From Polaribacter sp. Q13 (lineage in GTDB: Bacteria; Bacteroidota; Bacteroidia; Flavobacteriales; Flavobacteriaceae): a DNA stretch of 64,000 nt. Shown in pieces: positions 51,934-60,453 of the stretch (its first letter is position 1; each line of letters begins with the position of its first letter). Under the pieces are notes generated by a model, which was given only the letters and a program-made list of their open reading frames with translations, searched no databases and had not been told where the DNA came from. Made by a program: the position numbers and the translations under genes. Where the stretch lies: positions 3,616,001 to 3,680,000 of the forward strand of contig NZ_CP074436.1 in the NCBI RefSeq assembly GCF_016858305.2, written 5' to 3'.

Positions 51934-52866
51934 ATGAAAAAAGTTATTTTAGTATTCGTTTTTGCATTTTCATATACATTTATGAATGCTCAAACAGTAG
52001 AAGAATTAAAAAAAGAAGTATCATCTAAAAAAGGTGAGATTTCTAAATTAAACGGAGAAGTAGGTGCTTTACAAGCAAAAATTGATGCTTTTCCAGGTTG
52101 GAAATATGGTGCTTTTGGTACTTTAGGTGTTAATATTTCTGGTTTTAACAATTGGTACGCAAAAGGATCTCCAAACTCATCTGCAGGTAATATTGCTATT
52201 ATTGGTAATGGTTATGCAAACTTAGATAGAGAAAAATATTTTTGGAGAAACTCTTTAAATGTAAATTTAAGCTGGGTAAAAAATGATGATACAGATATAG
52301 GTACTGATAGTGACAGTTTTGATGGAACTAACGATGTATTTACATTAACATCTTTATACGGTTACAAGCTTTCAAGCAAATGGGCTATTTCTGCTTTAGG
52401 AGAATACAGAACTACTTTAATAGATAATTTTAATGATCCAGGATATTTAGATCTTGGTATTGGTGCAACATGGACTCCTATTAAAAATTTAGTAGTTGTT
52501 ATTCACCCATTAAACTACAATTTTGTATTTAGTAATGGAGCATCAGATTACACATCTTCTTTAGGTGCTAAGATTTATGCAGATTATACTAGAAAAATTG
52601 GTGCAATTAACTTTAAATCTAACGTTTCTGCTTTTCAAAGTTATAAATCTAACGATTTATCTAACATTACTTGGACCAACTCTTTCGGTTATACATTATG
52701 GAGAGGTATTGGTTTAGGTTTTGAATTTGGTTTAAGAAGCAACAAACAAGAAGCATTAAACAATGCTAATAGCGTTAACCCTGTACCTGTGCCAGCTGAA
52801 ACTTTTGCTACTGTAGATAACAAATTACAATCTTACTGGTTATTTGGTCTTAACTACGGTTTCTAA
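51934..52866 (+). CDS. DUF3078 family secreted protein, copy 2
   Basis: 310 residues. Signal peptide (LVFVFAFSYTFMNAQ), a short coiled coil (TVEELKKEVSSKKGEISKLN, ~21-50), then the DUF3078 domain (GVNISGFNNWYAKGSPNSSA) ending in aromatic strands (YWLFGLNYGF), which looks like an outer-membrane barrel. The coiled coil is absent from copy 1. Strong own promoter and terminator suggest good expression. Confidence 0.85.
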   Translation: MKKVILVFVFAFSYTFMNAQTVEELKKEVSSKKGEISKLNGEVGALQAKIDAFPGWKYGAFGTLGVNISGFNNWYAKGSPNSSAGNIAIIGNGYANLDREKYFWRNSLNVNLSWVKNDDTDIGTDSDSFDGTNDVFTLTSLYGYKLSSKWAISALGEYRTTLIDNFNDPGYLDLGIGATWTPIKNLVVVIHPLNYNFVFSNGASDYTSSLGAKIYADYTRKIGAINFKSNVSAFQSYKSNDLSNITWTNSFGYTLWRGIGLGFEFGLRSNKQEALNNANSVNPVPVPAETFATVDNKLQSYWLFGLNYGF

Positions 52867-52888
52867 ATATAAAATATAATTTTCTAAC

Positions 52889-52920
52889 AAAACCTCAAGA
52901 AGAAATTCTTGAGGTTTTTT
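52889..52920 (+). terminator. Terminator of the second DUF3078 gene
   Basis: AAAACCTCAAGAA pairs perfectly with TTCTTGAGGTTTT around a GAAA tetraloop (52902-52905), followed by T's. Confidence 0.93.
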
Positions 52921-52954
52921 ATTTTCCTTACTTTTACAGTCTAAACCTTTGTTG

Positions 52955-54067
52955 ATGACATTATTAATAATTTTCGCTACTATTTCTATTTTCTTTTCAT
53001 TTTTGTGTTCTATATTAGAAGCAGTTCTGTTAAGTATTACCCCAACTTTTATCAATCTTAAAAAGAAAGAGGGTTATGAGTATGCTACACAATTAGAAAT
53101 ACTAAAAAAAGATGTAGACAAACCTTTAATTGCAATTTTAACTATTAATACCATTGCGCATACGGTTGGTGCAATTTTGGTAGGTGTACAAGCTAAAGTA
53201 GCCTATGCAGAAATGTATGGTACTTCTGTGAAAACAATTTTAGGTATTAAATTAACAGAAGATGTTATGGTAGGTATTGTATCTACTATAATGACCATTT
53301 TAATTTTAGTAGCTTCAGAAATAATACCTAAAACTATTGGGGCTACGTATTGGAAACAGTTAGCTAATTTTACTTCTAAAGCGTTAAAAATTATGATTTT
53401 TCCACTAAAGTGGACTGGTTTTTTATGGGTATTACAACTTACCACAAAATTGATAGGCGGTAAAGGACATGGAAGTATTTTAAGTAGAGAAGGTTTTTTG
53501 GTGATGACAGAAATGGCAGAAAAAGATGGTGTTTTTCATGAAAGTGAAAGTAAAGTTATTAGAAATTTATTAGGTTTTAAAGAGATAAAAGTAAATGATG
53601 TAATGACACCAAGATCTGTTTTAGAAATTGCAGATGAAAGCCAAACCGTTCAATCTTTTTATAAAGAGCATAAAAACTTGCGTTTTTCTAGAATTCCTGT
53701 TTTTGCTGAAAATCCAGATGAAATTACAGGGTATTTTCTAAAAGACAATTTGTTAGAAGCCATGATTAGTGGAAAAGGAGAAGCAACTTTAGCCTCTATA
53801 AAAAGAAATATTATAATCGTAGAAAGAGATTTATACATTCCAGATTTATTTGAAAGATTGATTAATGAGAAAGAACATATTGCTTTAGTGGTAGATGAAT
53901 ATGGCTCTGTAAGTGGTCTCGTTTCTCAAGAAGATGTTATAGAAACTTTACTAGGTTTAGAAATTATGGATGAAAGTGATTCTGTTGCAGACTTGCAAGC
54001 TCATGCCAGAAAATCTTGGGAAAAACGTGCTAAAAGAATGGGGATAATTGAAGATAAAAAAGAGTAG
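52955..54067 (+). CDS. CNNM/CorC-like protein (DUF21 and CBS pair)
   Basis: 370 residues from the ATG at 52955; the frame could begin at TTG 52949, but the ATG is preferred. Residues ~1-180 are the DUF21 transmembrane domain, followed by two CBS domains (VNDVMTPRSVL; VVDEYGSVSGLVSQEDVIETL). The protein stops soon after the CBS pair (KRMGIIEDKKE), without the CorC_HlyC domain found in many ~430-residue relatives. Such proteins take part in magnesium or cobalt transport. Confidence 0.88.
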   Translation: MTLLIIFATISIFFSFLCSILEAVLLSITPTFINLKKKEGYEYATQLEILKKDVDKPLIAILTINTIAHTVGAILVGVQAKVAYAEMYGTSVKTILGIKLTEDVMVGIVSTIMTILILVASEIIPKTIGATYWKQLANFTSKALKIMIFPLKWTGFLWVLQLTTKLIGGKGHGSILSREGFLVMTEMAEKDGVFHESESKVIRNLLGFKEIKVNDVMTPRSVLEIADESQTVQSFYKEHKNLRFSRIPVFAENPDEITGYFLKDNLLEAMISGKGEATLASIKRNIIIVERDLYIPDLFERLINEKEHIALVVDEYGSVSGLVSQEDVIETLLGLEIMDESDSVADLQAHARKSWEKRAKRMGIIEDKKE

Positions 54068-54133
54068 TATTTTTATACTACAAGTTTTTTAAAACAATTA
54101 TTTATTACCAACAAACAGCAGTAATTATTTTTC

Positions 54134-54847
54134 TTAGAGGGTTACATTAAAAAAATATCCAACTAAAGCAGTTAAGCCCATAGCAACGGTACCCCAAAAG
54201 GTAATTCGTAAAATAGCTTTTCCAATATTAGAACCTCCTGCCTTAGCAGAAAATGCTCCTAAAAGCATTAAAAAAAGGATGGAAAAACCATAAATTGAAT
54301 ATTCCAAACTTTTTAGAGGAAGAAAAAGAGTCACTAAAAACGGAAGTATTCCGCCGAGGGTAAAAGCGGCTCCAGAAGCCATTGCAGCTTGTATAGGGTT
54401 TGCTTGACTAATTTCATTGATACCTAATTCATCTCTAATATGTGCAGCTAAGGCGTCTTTTTCTGTCAATTCTTTAGCAACAATTAAAGCAGTTTCTTTT
54501 TTAAGACCTCTATTTTCATAAATACTTGCCAACATTTGTAGTTCCAGTTCTGGCATTTCTTCTAATTCTATTTTTTCCCTTTCAATGTCGGCGTTTTCAA
54601 TATCTGTTTGAGAACTTACAGAAACATATTCTCCTGCCGCCATAGATAATGCTCCGGCAACTAAACCTGCTAAAGTTGCCAAAATTACAGGTTCTCTTAA
54701 ATCACTTGCAGCTGCAACTCCAATAGCCAAACTTGCGGTAGATAAAATACCGTCATTTGCTCCTAAAACAGTAGCCCTTAACCAATTACTTCTGTGTATG
54801 TAATGGTAGTCTAAATGGTCGTTTAATTCAATAGAGCTCTTGTTCAT
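54134..54847 (-). CDS. VIT1/CCC1-family transporter-like protein
   Basis: 237 residues with about five transmembrane helices. N-terminal HYIHRSNWLRATVLGANDGI and LVAGALSMAAGEYVSVSSQTD are the VIT/CCC1 hallmarks; the Glu-rich middle (DIEREKIELEEMPELELQ) is the cytoplasmic metal-binding region. Members export iron or manganese; the bacterial substrate is uncertain. It lies 34 bases downstream of hflX on the same strand, so cotranscription is likely. Confidence 0.9.
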   Translation of the reverse strand: MNKSSIELNDHLDYHYIHRSNWLRATVLGANDGILSTASLAIGVAAASDLREPVILATLAGLVAGALSMAAGEYVSVSSQTDIENADIEREKIELEEMPELELQMLASIYENRGLKKETALIVAKELTEKDALAAHIRDELGINEISQANPIQAAMASGAAFTLGGILPFLVTLFLPLKSLEYSIYGFSILFLMLLGAFSAKAGGSNIGKAILRITFWGTVAMGLTALVGYFFNVTL

Positions 54848-54881
54848 TTCTAAAAAGTTTAATTTAATAAATTATAACTAT

Positions 54882-56090
54882 TTATTCTTCTTTATATTCA
54901 TAATATAAAAAGTCATTATAAGGAAAACGTTGAATATGAATTTTCTTCACTTCCTCGTATGTTTTTTCTTTAAATTCTTCTAAATTATCTTTGTTTAATG
55001 CAGAAATAAAGATAGATTCTACATCATAATCATTCATCCAAGTTTTTTCCCAATCTTGTAACGTATAATGTTTTTTATCTCTTTCTGTAACGATATCGTC
55101 TTCATCAATAGTTTCATGAGAATAGGCATCAATCTTATTAAAAACCATTAGAGTTGGTTTGTCTGCACACTTTATATCTGCCAAAATAGTGTTTACAGAA
55201 GCAATATGGTCTTCAAAATTTGGGTGAGAAATATCTACAACGTGTAACAATAAATCTGCTTCACGTACTTCATCTAAGGTAGATTTAAAAGACTCTATCA
55301 ATTGTGTAGGTAGCTTTCTTATAAAACCAACCGTATCTGTTAATAAAAACGGAATGTTCTTTATTACCACTTTTCTAACCGTGGTATCTAAGGTTGCAAA
55401 TAACTTATTTTCAGCAAAAACATCACTTTTGCTAATCACATTCATTAAGGTAGATTTACCAACATTGGTGTATCCAACTAAAGCAACTCTAACCATTTTA
55501 CCACGATTTTTACGTTGCACCGCCATTTGTTTATCAATGGTTAATAATTTCTTTTTTAGGATGGTTATTTTATCACGGATAATACGTCTATCTGTTTCTA
55601 TTTCGGTTTCACCAGGTCCACGCATTCCAATTCCCCCTTTTTGCTTGTCAAGGTGAGTCCAAAGTCTTGTTAAACGAGGTAATAAATATTGACATTGTGC
55701 CAATTCTACTTGCGTTTTAGCCGAACTTGTTTGTGCTCTTTGTGCAAAAATATCTAATATTAAGTTGGTTCTGTCTAGAATTTTACAATCTAAAACTTTC
55801 TCAATGTTACGTATTTGTGCAGGAGACAATTCATCATCAAAAATGGCTGTTCCAATATGATTCGATTCAATATAATCTCTAACTTCTTCTAACTTACCTA
55901 CACCTAAAAAGGTTTTAGGATTTGGTTTCTCCATCTTTTGTACAAAACGTTTAACGGCAACTCCACCTGCAGTTAACGTTAAAAATTCTAATTCATCTAA
56001 ATACTCTGTAGATTGAATTTCATCTTGTTGCTGAGATATAATACCGATTAAAACGGCTTTTTCAGAAATAACTTCGCGTTCGTCTATCAT
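54882..56090 (-). CDS. hflX: GTPase HflX
   Basis: 402 residues from the ATG at 56090; the frame extends three codons to a TTG. The N-terminal HflX domain has FLGVGKLEEVRDYIE, then the linker MRGPGETEIETDRRII and GTPase motifs GYTNVGKSTL (P-loop), TDTVGFIRKLP and NKID. It splits or rescues stalled ribosomes in other bacteria. The -7 element at 56097-56104 is so close that the mRNA may be leaderless. Confidence 0.94.
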   Translation of the reverse strand: MIDEREVISEKAVLIGIISQQQDEIQSTEYLDELEFLTLTAGGVAVKRFVQKMEKPNPKTFLGVGKLEEVRDYIESNHIGTAIFDDELSPAQIRNIEKVLDCKILDRTNLILDIFAQRAQTSSAKTQVELAQCQYLLPRLTRLWTHLDKQKGGIGMRGPGETEIETDRRIIRDKITILKKKLLTIDKQMAVQRKNRGKMVRVALVGYTNVGKSTLMNVISKSDVFAENKLFATLDTTVRKVVIKNIPFLLTDTVGFIRKLPTQLIESFKSTLDEVREADLLLHVVDISHPNFEDHIASVNTILADIKCADKPTLMVFNKIDAYSHETIDEDDIVTERDKKHYTLQDWEKTWMNDYDVESIFISALNKDNLEEFKEKTYEEVKKIHIQRFPYNDFLYYEYKEE

Positions 56091-56096
56091 AGAATA

Positions 56097-56104
56097 CAAA
56101 AATA
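56097..56104 (-). promoter_or_regulatory. Candidate hflX promoter (-7)
   Basis: The reverse strand reads TATTTTTG and then TATTCTATG: only six bases separate it from the ATG. Confidence 0.45.
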
Positions 56105-56128
56105 CAAAGATTTGATTTGTAAAAGCAT

Positions 56129-56157
56129 AAAAAAAACCTCAAGATAGTAGAGGTTTT
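56129..56157 (-). terminator. Terminator-like hairpin upstream of divergent hflX
   Basis: AAAACCTC (56133-56140) pairs with GAGGTTTT (56150-56157). On the reverse strand an eight-T run follows. No gene on that strand ends here. Confidence 0.7.
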
Positions 56158-56241
56158 AATAATTAATTCAAATTCAAATTCAATACTTTTTCTTCTTATA
56201 GCAATGGGTTTTTATAGGTTTATACTTTATTCAGATTTTAA
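56129..56241 (-). ncRNA. Candidate small RNA upstream of hflX
   Basis: A TAnnTTTG element (TAAATTTG, reverse strand, 56248-56255) and the terminator at 56129-56157 define a ~110-base unit in a divergent intergenic space with no ORF. No known family recognised. Ends are estimates, and no -33 element was found. Confidence 0.3.
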
Positions 56242-56312
56242 TCATTGCAAATTTATAAGAGAATAAGATAATATACTATAGCTTAATGTTAACAAAACAT
56301 ATAATTTAAGTT

Positions 56313-57344
56313 ATGAATACAGATGGAATATTTTCTTATTTTTACATTTCACCTAAAAAATCATCAATGCTTTCATTTTTTTCATCCTCAAAAAGGAGTA
56401 AAGACATTCTTACAGTCGGATTTTATAATGTAGAGAACTTATTTGATACTGTAAATGATCCCAAAACTTTTGATGATGATTTTACAACAAACGGAAAAAA
56501 TCATTGGAACAATAAACGTTACAGAGATAAGATTAAAAAATTAGGTTCTGTAATTTCTCAATTGGGTGCAGAAAAATCTTATAATGTACCGGCAATTGTT
56601 GGTTTGGTTGAAGTAGAAAATGCAAAAGTTGTAAAAGATTTGGTAAACTCTAAATACCTAAAAAAGTATCATTATGGTTTTGTGCATTACAATTCGCCAG
56701 ATGAAAGAGGAATTGATGTGGCTCTTTTGTATAATAAACAAATATTTGAATTAATAGATTCCGAACACTTTCCATTGTATTTAGAAGATGAAAAGGGAGA
56801 ACGAGATTATACTAGAGATATCTTAGTTGTTTCTGGTAATTTAAACGGAGAATTAGTCCATATTTTAGTAAATCATTGGCCATCTAGAAGTGAAGGTGTG
56901 GATGTGTCTGAACCCAAAAGGATTGCTGCAGCAAAATTAGCCAGAGTAATTATAGAGGGAATACAAGCAAATAATTTTGATGCTAAGATTATCATTATGG
57001 GCGATTTTAACGATGATCCAACAAATAAGTCTGTTAAAGAATTTTTAATGACAGATGATTTATTTAATCCTATGGAAAAAATATTGGATAGAGATGCCGT
57101 TGGTTCTTTAACTTATGAGGGTAAATGGAATTTATTTGATCAAATTATTATCACAAAAAACTTTTTGGATAAGAAAAAAGGTAGATTGTATTTTAAACAT
57201 GCCGAAGTTTTTAATAAAAAATGGCTAAAAATATTTAAAGGAAAATTAAAAGGAAGTCCCTTTAGAACGTATATTGGTCCTTGGTATCAAGGAGGTTTCT
57301 CAGATCATTTTCCGGTGTATGCTTTCTTTAAAAAGGGAGAATAA
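56313..57344 (+). CDS. Endonuclease/exonuclease/phosphatase (EEP) family protein
   Basis: 343 residues. EEP fold: VGFYNVENLFDT near the N-terminus, a catalytic Glu in GLVEVENAKV, VNHWPSRSEG, the metal-binding IIMGDFNDDP, and the closing GGFSDHFPVYAF with the catalytic His. No clear signal peptide; the first ~25 residues are polar and may be over-extended (a Met occurs at residue 19). Members cut nucleic acids, phospholipids or inositol phosphates; the substrate is unknown. Confidence 0.85.
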   Translation: MNTDGIFSYFYISPKKSSMLSFFSSSKRSKDILTVGFYNVENLFDTVNDPKTFDDDFTTNGKNHWNNKRYRDKIKKLGSVISQLGAEKSYNVPAIVGLVEVENAKVVKDLVNSKYLKKYHYGFVHYNSPDERGIDVALLYNKQIFELIDSEHFPLYLEDEKGERDYTRDILVVSGNLNGELVHILVNHWPSRSEGVDVSEPKRIAAAKLARVIIEGIQANNFDAKIIIMGDFNDDPTNKSVKEFLMTDDLFNPMEKILDRDAVGSLTYEGKWNLFDQIIITKNFLDKKKGRLYFKHAEVFNKKWLKIFKGKLKGSPFRTYIGPWYQGGFSDHFPVYAFFKKGE

Positions 57345-57363
57345 ATATGAGATACTTTAAAGA

Positions 57364-57416
57364 AATTGTAGAAGAAAATTAAAAATAGATGTTTTAATTA
57401 TCTTTATTCTACAATT
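57364..57416. terminator. Long hairpin between convergent genes
   Basis: AATTGTAGAA (57364-57373) pairs with TTCTACAATT (57407-57416), and inner AATTAAAA pairs with TTTTAATT (57392-57399). It separates genes ending at 57344 and 57438. T-runs are weak. Confidence 0.5.
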
Positions 57417-57437
57417 GATTTTCATCGTTTAAACTAA

Positions 57438-57677
57438 TTATTCTTTTCCAAAATCTTTAAAAGCATTTTTTAGCTTTTCATCATTTAAAATATACTTTTT
57501 GTATTTGCCGTCTCTATATCTGTAATAAATAAAGAAAGGCATAAATAGAAAGGAAAAGTAAAATACGCCTAACCCCATTACAATTTGTGCTTTTTCATGA
57601 TCTGTATTTACGAGATAGATTCCAATAGCCATCCAAACTAAAAAGATGGCAAACATTATTTTTAACGTTAACTTCAT
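57438..57677 (-). CDS. Small two-helix membrane protein, unknown function
   Basis: 79 residues. Two hydrophobic segments (~5-23 and ~32-52), then a basic, Tyr-rich cytoplasmic tail (YYRYRDGKYKKYIL). No family recognised. It is divergent from the glycerophosphodiesterase gene and 94 bases from the EEP gene. The length, ATG start and membrane pattern support a real gene. Confidence 0.6.
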   Translation of the reverse strand: MKLTLKIMFAIFLVWMAIGIYLVNTDHEKAQIVMGLGVFYFSFLFMPFFIYYRYRDGKYKKYILNDEKLKNAFKDFGKE

Positions 57678-57725
57678 ATTGCAAAATTACAAAAGTTATA
57701 TCTTTAATTTCTAATTTTTAGCGAA

Positions 57726-58700
57726 ATGAAATCATTTTCATTATTTTTGATTGGTTTGCTACTTTTTTCATGCAATTCACCTAAAAAAGATTTACAGATG
57801 AACACAAAAATTGTGATTGCCCATAGAGGTGCTTCTGGTTACTTGCCAGAACATACCATGGAAGCAAAAGTAATGGCTTATGCTATGAATCCTGATTTTA
57901 TTGAGCAAGATTTGGTGTTGAGTAAGGATGATGTGCCAATTGTAATTCATGATATTTATTTAGATGATGTAACGGATGTTGCCCTAAAATTTCTGGATAG
58001 GAAAAGAAATGACAATCGTTATTATGTAATTGATTTTACGTTTAAGGAGCTACAAACGCTTACAGTTACAGAACGATTTAATCCTGAAACGGGAGCCCAA
58101 GTATATCCAAATCGTTTTCCGATAGGAAAAGGAAATTTTAAACTCCATTCTTTGCAAGAAGAAATAGAGTTGATTCAAGGTTTAAATACATCTACAGGAA
58201 AAAATATCGGTATTTACCCAGAAATTAAAGATCCTGGTTTTCATCAAAAAGAAGGTAAAAACCTAACGGAAATTGTACTAAAAATACTTGCGGATTATGG
58301 TTACAAAACCAAAGCAGACAATTGTATTTTACAATGTTTTGATGCTAAAGAATTAGAAAGGATTCGGAAAGAATTAAAGTCTGATTTGTTTTTAATTCAA
58401 CTTATGGAATTTGAAGAAGAAACAAAACAATTAGCCGATTTTGCTAGCTATGCAGACGGAATAGGACCTTGGTATAAACAAATTTTAGATAAGAAAGTAG
58501 AGGGGAAATGGCAATTTACTTCTTTAGTTACCGATGCTCACAAACTCGGGTTAAAAGTGCATCCGTATACTTTTAGAGTAGATGATTTAGATGAGTTTGC
58601 TAGTTTTGATGAAATGCTAAAAACACTTTTAATTGATGCAAAGGTAGATGGTGCTTTTACTGATTTTCCAGACAAAGTTTCAATATTCTTAAAAAAGTAA
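57726..58700 (+). CDS. Glycerophosphodiester phosphodiesterase lipoprotein (GlpQ-like)
   Basis: 324 residues. Signal peptide with lipobox LLLFSC, Cys16. The GDPD motif IVIAHRGASGYLPEHTMEAK carries the first catalytic His and the Glu, and a second His lies in PIVIHDIYLD. The C-terminal TIM-barrel end has GAFTDFPD. It splits deacylated phospholipids to glycerol 3-phosphate and an alcohol in the periplasm. The length fits periplasmic GlpQ rather than the cytoplasmic UgpQ. Confidence 0.93.
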   Translation: MKSFSLFLIGLLLFSCNSPKKDLQMNTKIVIAHRGASGYLPEHTMEAKVMAYAMNPDFIEQDLVLSKDDVPIVIHDIYLDDVTDVALKFLDRKRNDNRYYVIDFTFKELQTLTVTERFNPETGAQVYPNRFPIGKGNFKLHSLQEEIELIQGLNTSTGKNIGIYPEIKDPGFHQKEGKNLTEIVLKILADYGYKTKADNCILQCFDAKELERIRKELKSDLFLIQLMEFEEETKQLADFASYADGIGPWYKQILDKKVEGKWQFTSLVTDAHKLGLKVHPYTFRVDDLDEFASFDEMLKTLLIDAKVDGAFTDFPDKVSIFLKK

Positions 58701-58779
58701 AAAATAAATTAAAAAGTGCCATAAATAAATTGAATTTCTATTTAGTTGCAGTATTTTTATTTTTAAATATATATGTATT

Positions 58780-59313
58780 ATGAGCACAAAAATCTATTCT
58801 ATAAAACACGCTAATAATATTTTAGATCTTTTTAATGCTGAGGATAAATTATACAGCTCTAAATGGTTTATGGAGTTTGGTAAATTTGGTTCTGAATTCT
58901 TTAATGAGCAAGAAAAAATAATTTTTTATGTTTCTAAAAAGTTCAAATTTTGGAAGTGGAAAATGGTGTTTACCATAAAAAATGATCATGGAGTGGTAAC
59001 AGAATTAATTTCTATGAATGCTAAAAAAACCATTTATGCTATTGATGTAAATGATATTACTTATGAGCTAAAAATTCATCATAATAAGAAAAGATCTGTG
59101 TTTAAAAATGGTGATAAAATAGCAGAGATAGACGAATCTTTTTTAGATACCGATTTTAGTGATCGAATAAAACTTCAACTTTTGGAAGAAAAAGATTTAG
59201 AAATTTCTTTTTTATTGTTTTCTTGCTTAAAAATAGGAGAAGTAGAACAAAGAGGTAAAACAATTATTACCAGTCAAAAACAATTAGAACCCAACGACGA
59301 ACCTTGGAGTTAG
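58780..59313 (+). CDS. Protein of unknown function (beta-rich, possibly LURP-one/Tubby-like)
   Basis: 177 residues, no signal peptide or membrane segment. Repeated basic and aromatic strands (FYVSKKFKFWKWKMVFTIKN; ITYELKIHHNKKRSVFKNGD) followed by a hydrophobic helix (ISFLLFSCLKIGE) resemble the strand-rich, one-helix plan of LURP-one-like proteins such as the one at 25933, but identity is too low to call by eye. Four bases separate its stop from the convergent glycerate kinase gene. Confidence 0.5.
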   Translation: MSTKIYSIKHANNILDLFNAEDKLYSSKWFMEFGKFGSEFFNEQEKIIFYVSKKFKFWKWKMVFTIKNDHGVVTELISMNAKKTIYAIDVNDITYELKIHHNKKRSVFKNGDKIAEIDESFLDTDFSDRIKLQLLEEKDLEISFLLFSCLKIGEVEQRGKTIITSQKQLEPNDEPWS

Positions 59314-59317
59314 TATT

Positions 59318-60442
59318 TTAAAGGTTTTTTTCTGCGAATTTTCTTGATAATAAACGCAGGTATTCTCTGCTGTTTTCCATAGAATCTTTTAGGCTCTTTG
59401 CATAATTTATAACAGCATCCGTATATTGAATTCCAAAATTAGCAGGTTGTTTTCCATCTAAATCTATCGCGCCACAAAAAGCTGCTACTTTTATTTTTTT
59501 AGCTACCGCAGAAGTCAACACTCCTTGTATTGTTTTGCCAGACATGGTTTGTGTGTCTAGTTTTCCTTCACCAGTAATAATCCAATCTGCACCTTCAATT
59601 TGAGTATCAAAATTCGCGATATTTTTTATCAATTGAATACCGGGTTCTAAAGTTCCGTTTAAGAATATTTTACTAGCAATTCCCATTCCACCTGCAGCAC
59701 CAGCACCTTTTACTGACTGAACATCGATCGTGAAAATAGCATTTAGAATTTCAGAAAAATCTTGTAAGCCTTTATCTAACATTACAATATCTTCTTCTGA
59801 TGCACCTTTTTGAGCACCATAAACATAGGCTGCACCATTTTTTCCGTATAAGGGATTGGTAACATCACAAGCTATTTTAAAATCTACAGCACTTAATTTA
59901 GGATGAACATTAGTAACATCTATCGCTTTTATATTCGATAAATTTGCGCCAATAGGTTTTACTGATTTATTGTTTTTATCTAAAAACTGATAACCTAAAG
60001 CCGTTGCCATTCCAATACCACAATCGTTGGTTGCACTGCCGCCAATACCTATAATAATAGTTTTAGCACCCTTGTTAATGGCGTCAACAATCATTTCTCC
60101 TGTACCTAATGTAGTCGCATTTTTACAATCGAATTGTGTTGGTTTTAGCAACTTAACACCAGATGCTTCTGCCATTTCAATAAAAGCCGTTTTTGTTTTT
60201 TCTGAATAAATGTAAGTTGCATTTATAGTTTCAAAAAAGGGGTTGTTCACTTTTACATTTATGGTACTTCCTTTAAGGTAGTATTCTACAACTTCAATAG
60301 TACCGTCACCACCATCTGCTAGTGGTAATTTAAGAATTTCTGTATTGGGGAATTCTTCTAAAATTCCTTTTTCAACAATATTGCAAAATTCTAATCCTGT
60401 TAAAGAATTTTTAAATTTATCTGGTGCTAGTACTATTTTCAT
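59318..60442 (-). CDS. Glycerate kinase (GarK/GlxK class I)
   Basis: 374 residues, usual length. Family segments MKIVLAPDKFKNSLTGLEF, LPLADGGDGT, IIGIGGSATNDCGIGMATAL and VKGAGAAGGMG. It phosphorylates D-glycerate, to 2-phosphoglycerate in the class I type, feeding glycolysis. It is the last gene of a unit with the symporter (11 bases away) and the GH63-like hydrolase, which suggests that glycerate is set free by that hydrolase. Confidence 0.93.
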   Translation of the reverse strand: MKIVLAPDKFKNSLTGLEFCNIVEKGILEEFPNTEILKLPLADGGDGTIEVVEYYLKGSTINVKVNNPFFETINATYIYSEKTKTAFIEMAEASGVKLLKPTQFDCKNATTLGTGEMIVDAINKGAKTIIIGIGGSATNDCGIGMATALGYQFLDKNNKSVKPIGANLSNIKAIDVTNVHPKLSAVDFKIACDVTNPLYGKNGAAYVYGAQKGASEEDIVMLDKGLQDFSEILNAIFTIDVQSVKGAGAAGGMGIASKIFLNGTLEPGIQLIKNIANFDTQIEGADWIITGEGKLDTQTMSGKTIQGVLTSAVAKKIKVAAFCGAIDLDGKQPANFGIQYTDAVINYAKSLKDSMENSREYLRLLSRKFAEKNL

Positions 60443-60453
60443 TTGCTTAAATT

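Noticed and set aside
57346-57381. Eleven-codon ORF after the EEP gene
   Set aside because: Very short, no promoter, and inside the 3' region and hairpin; expected by chance.
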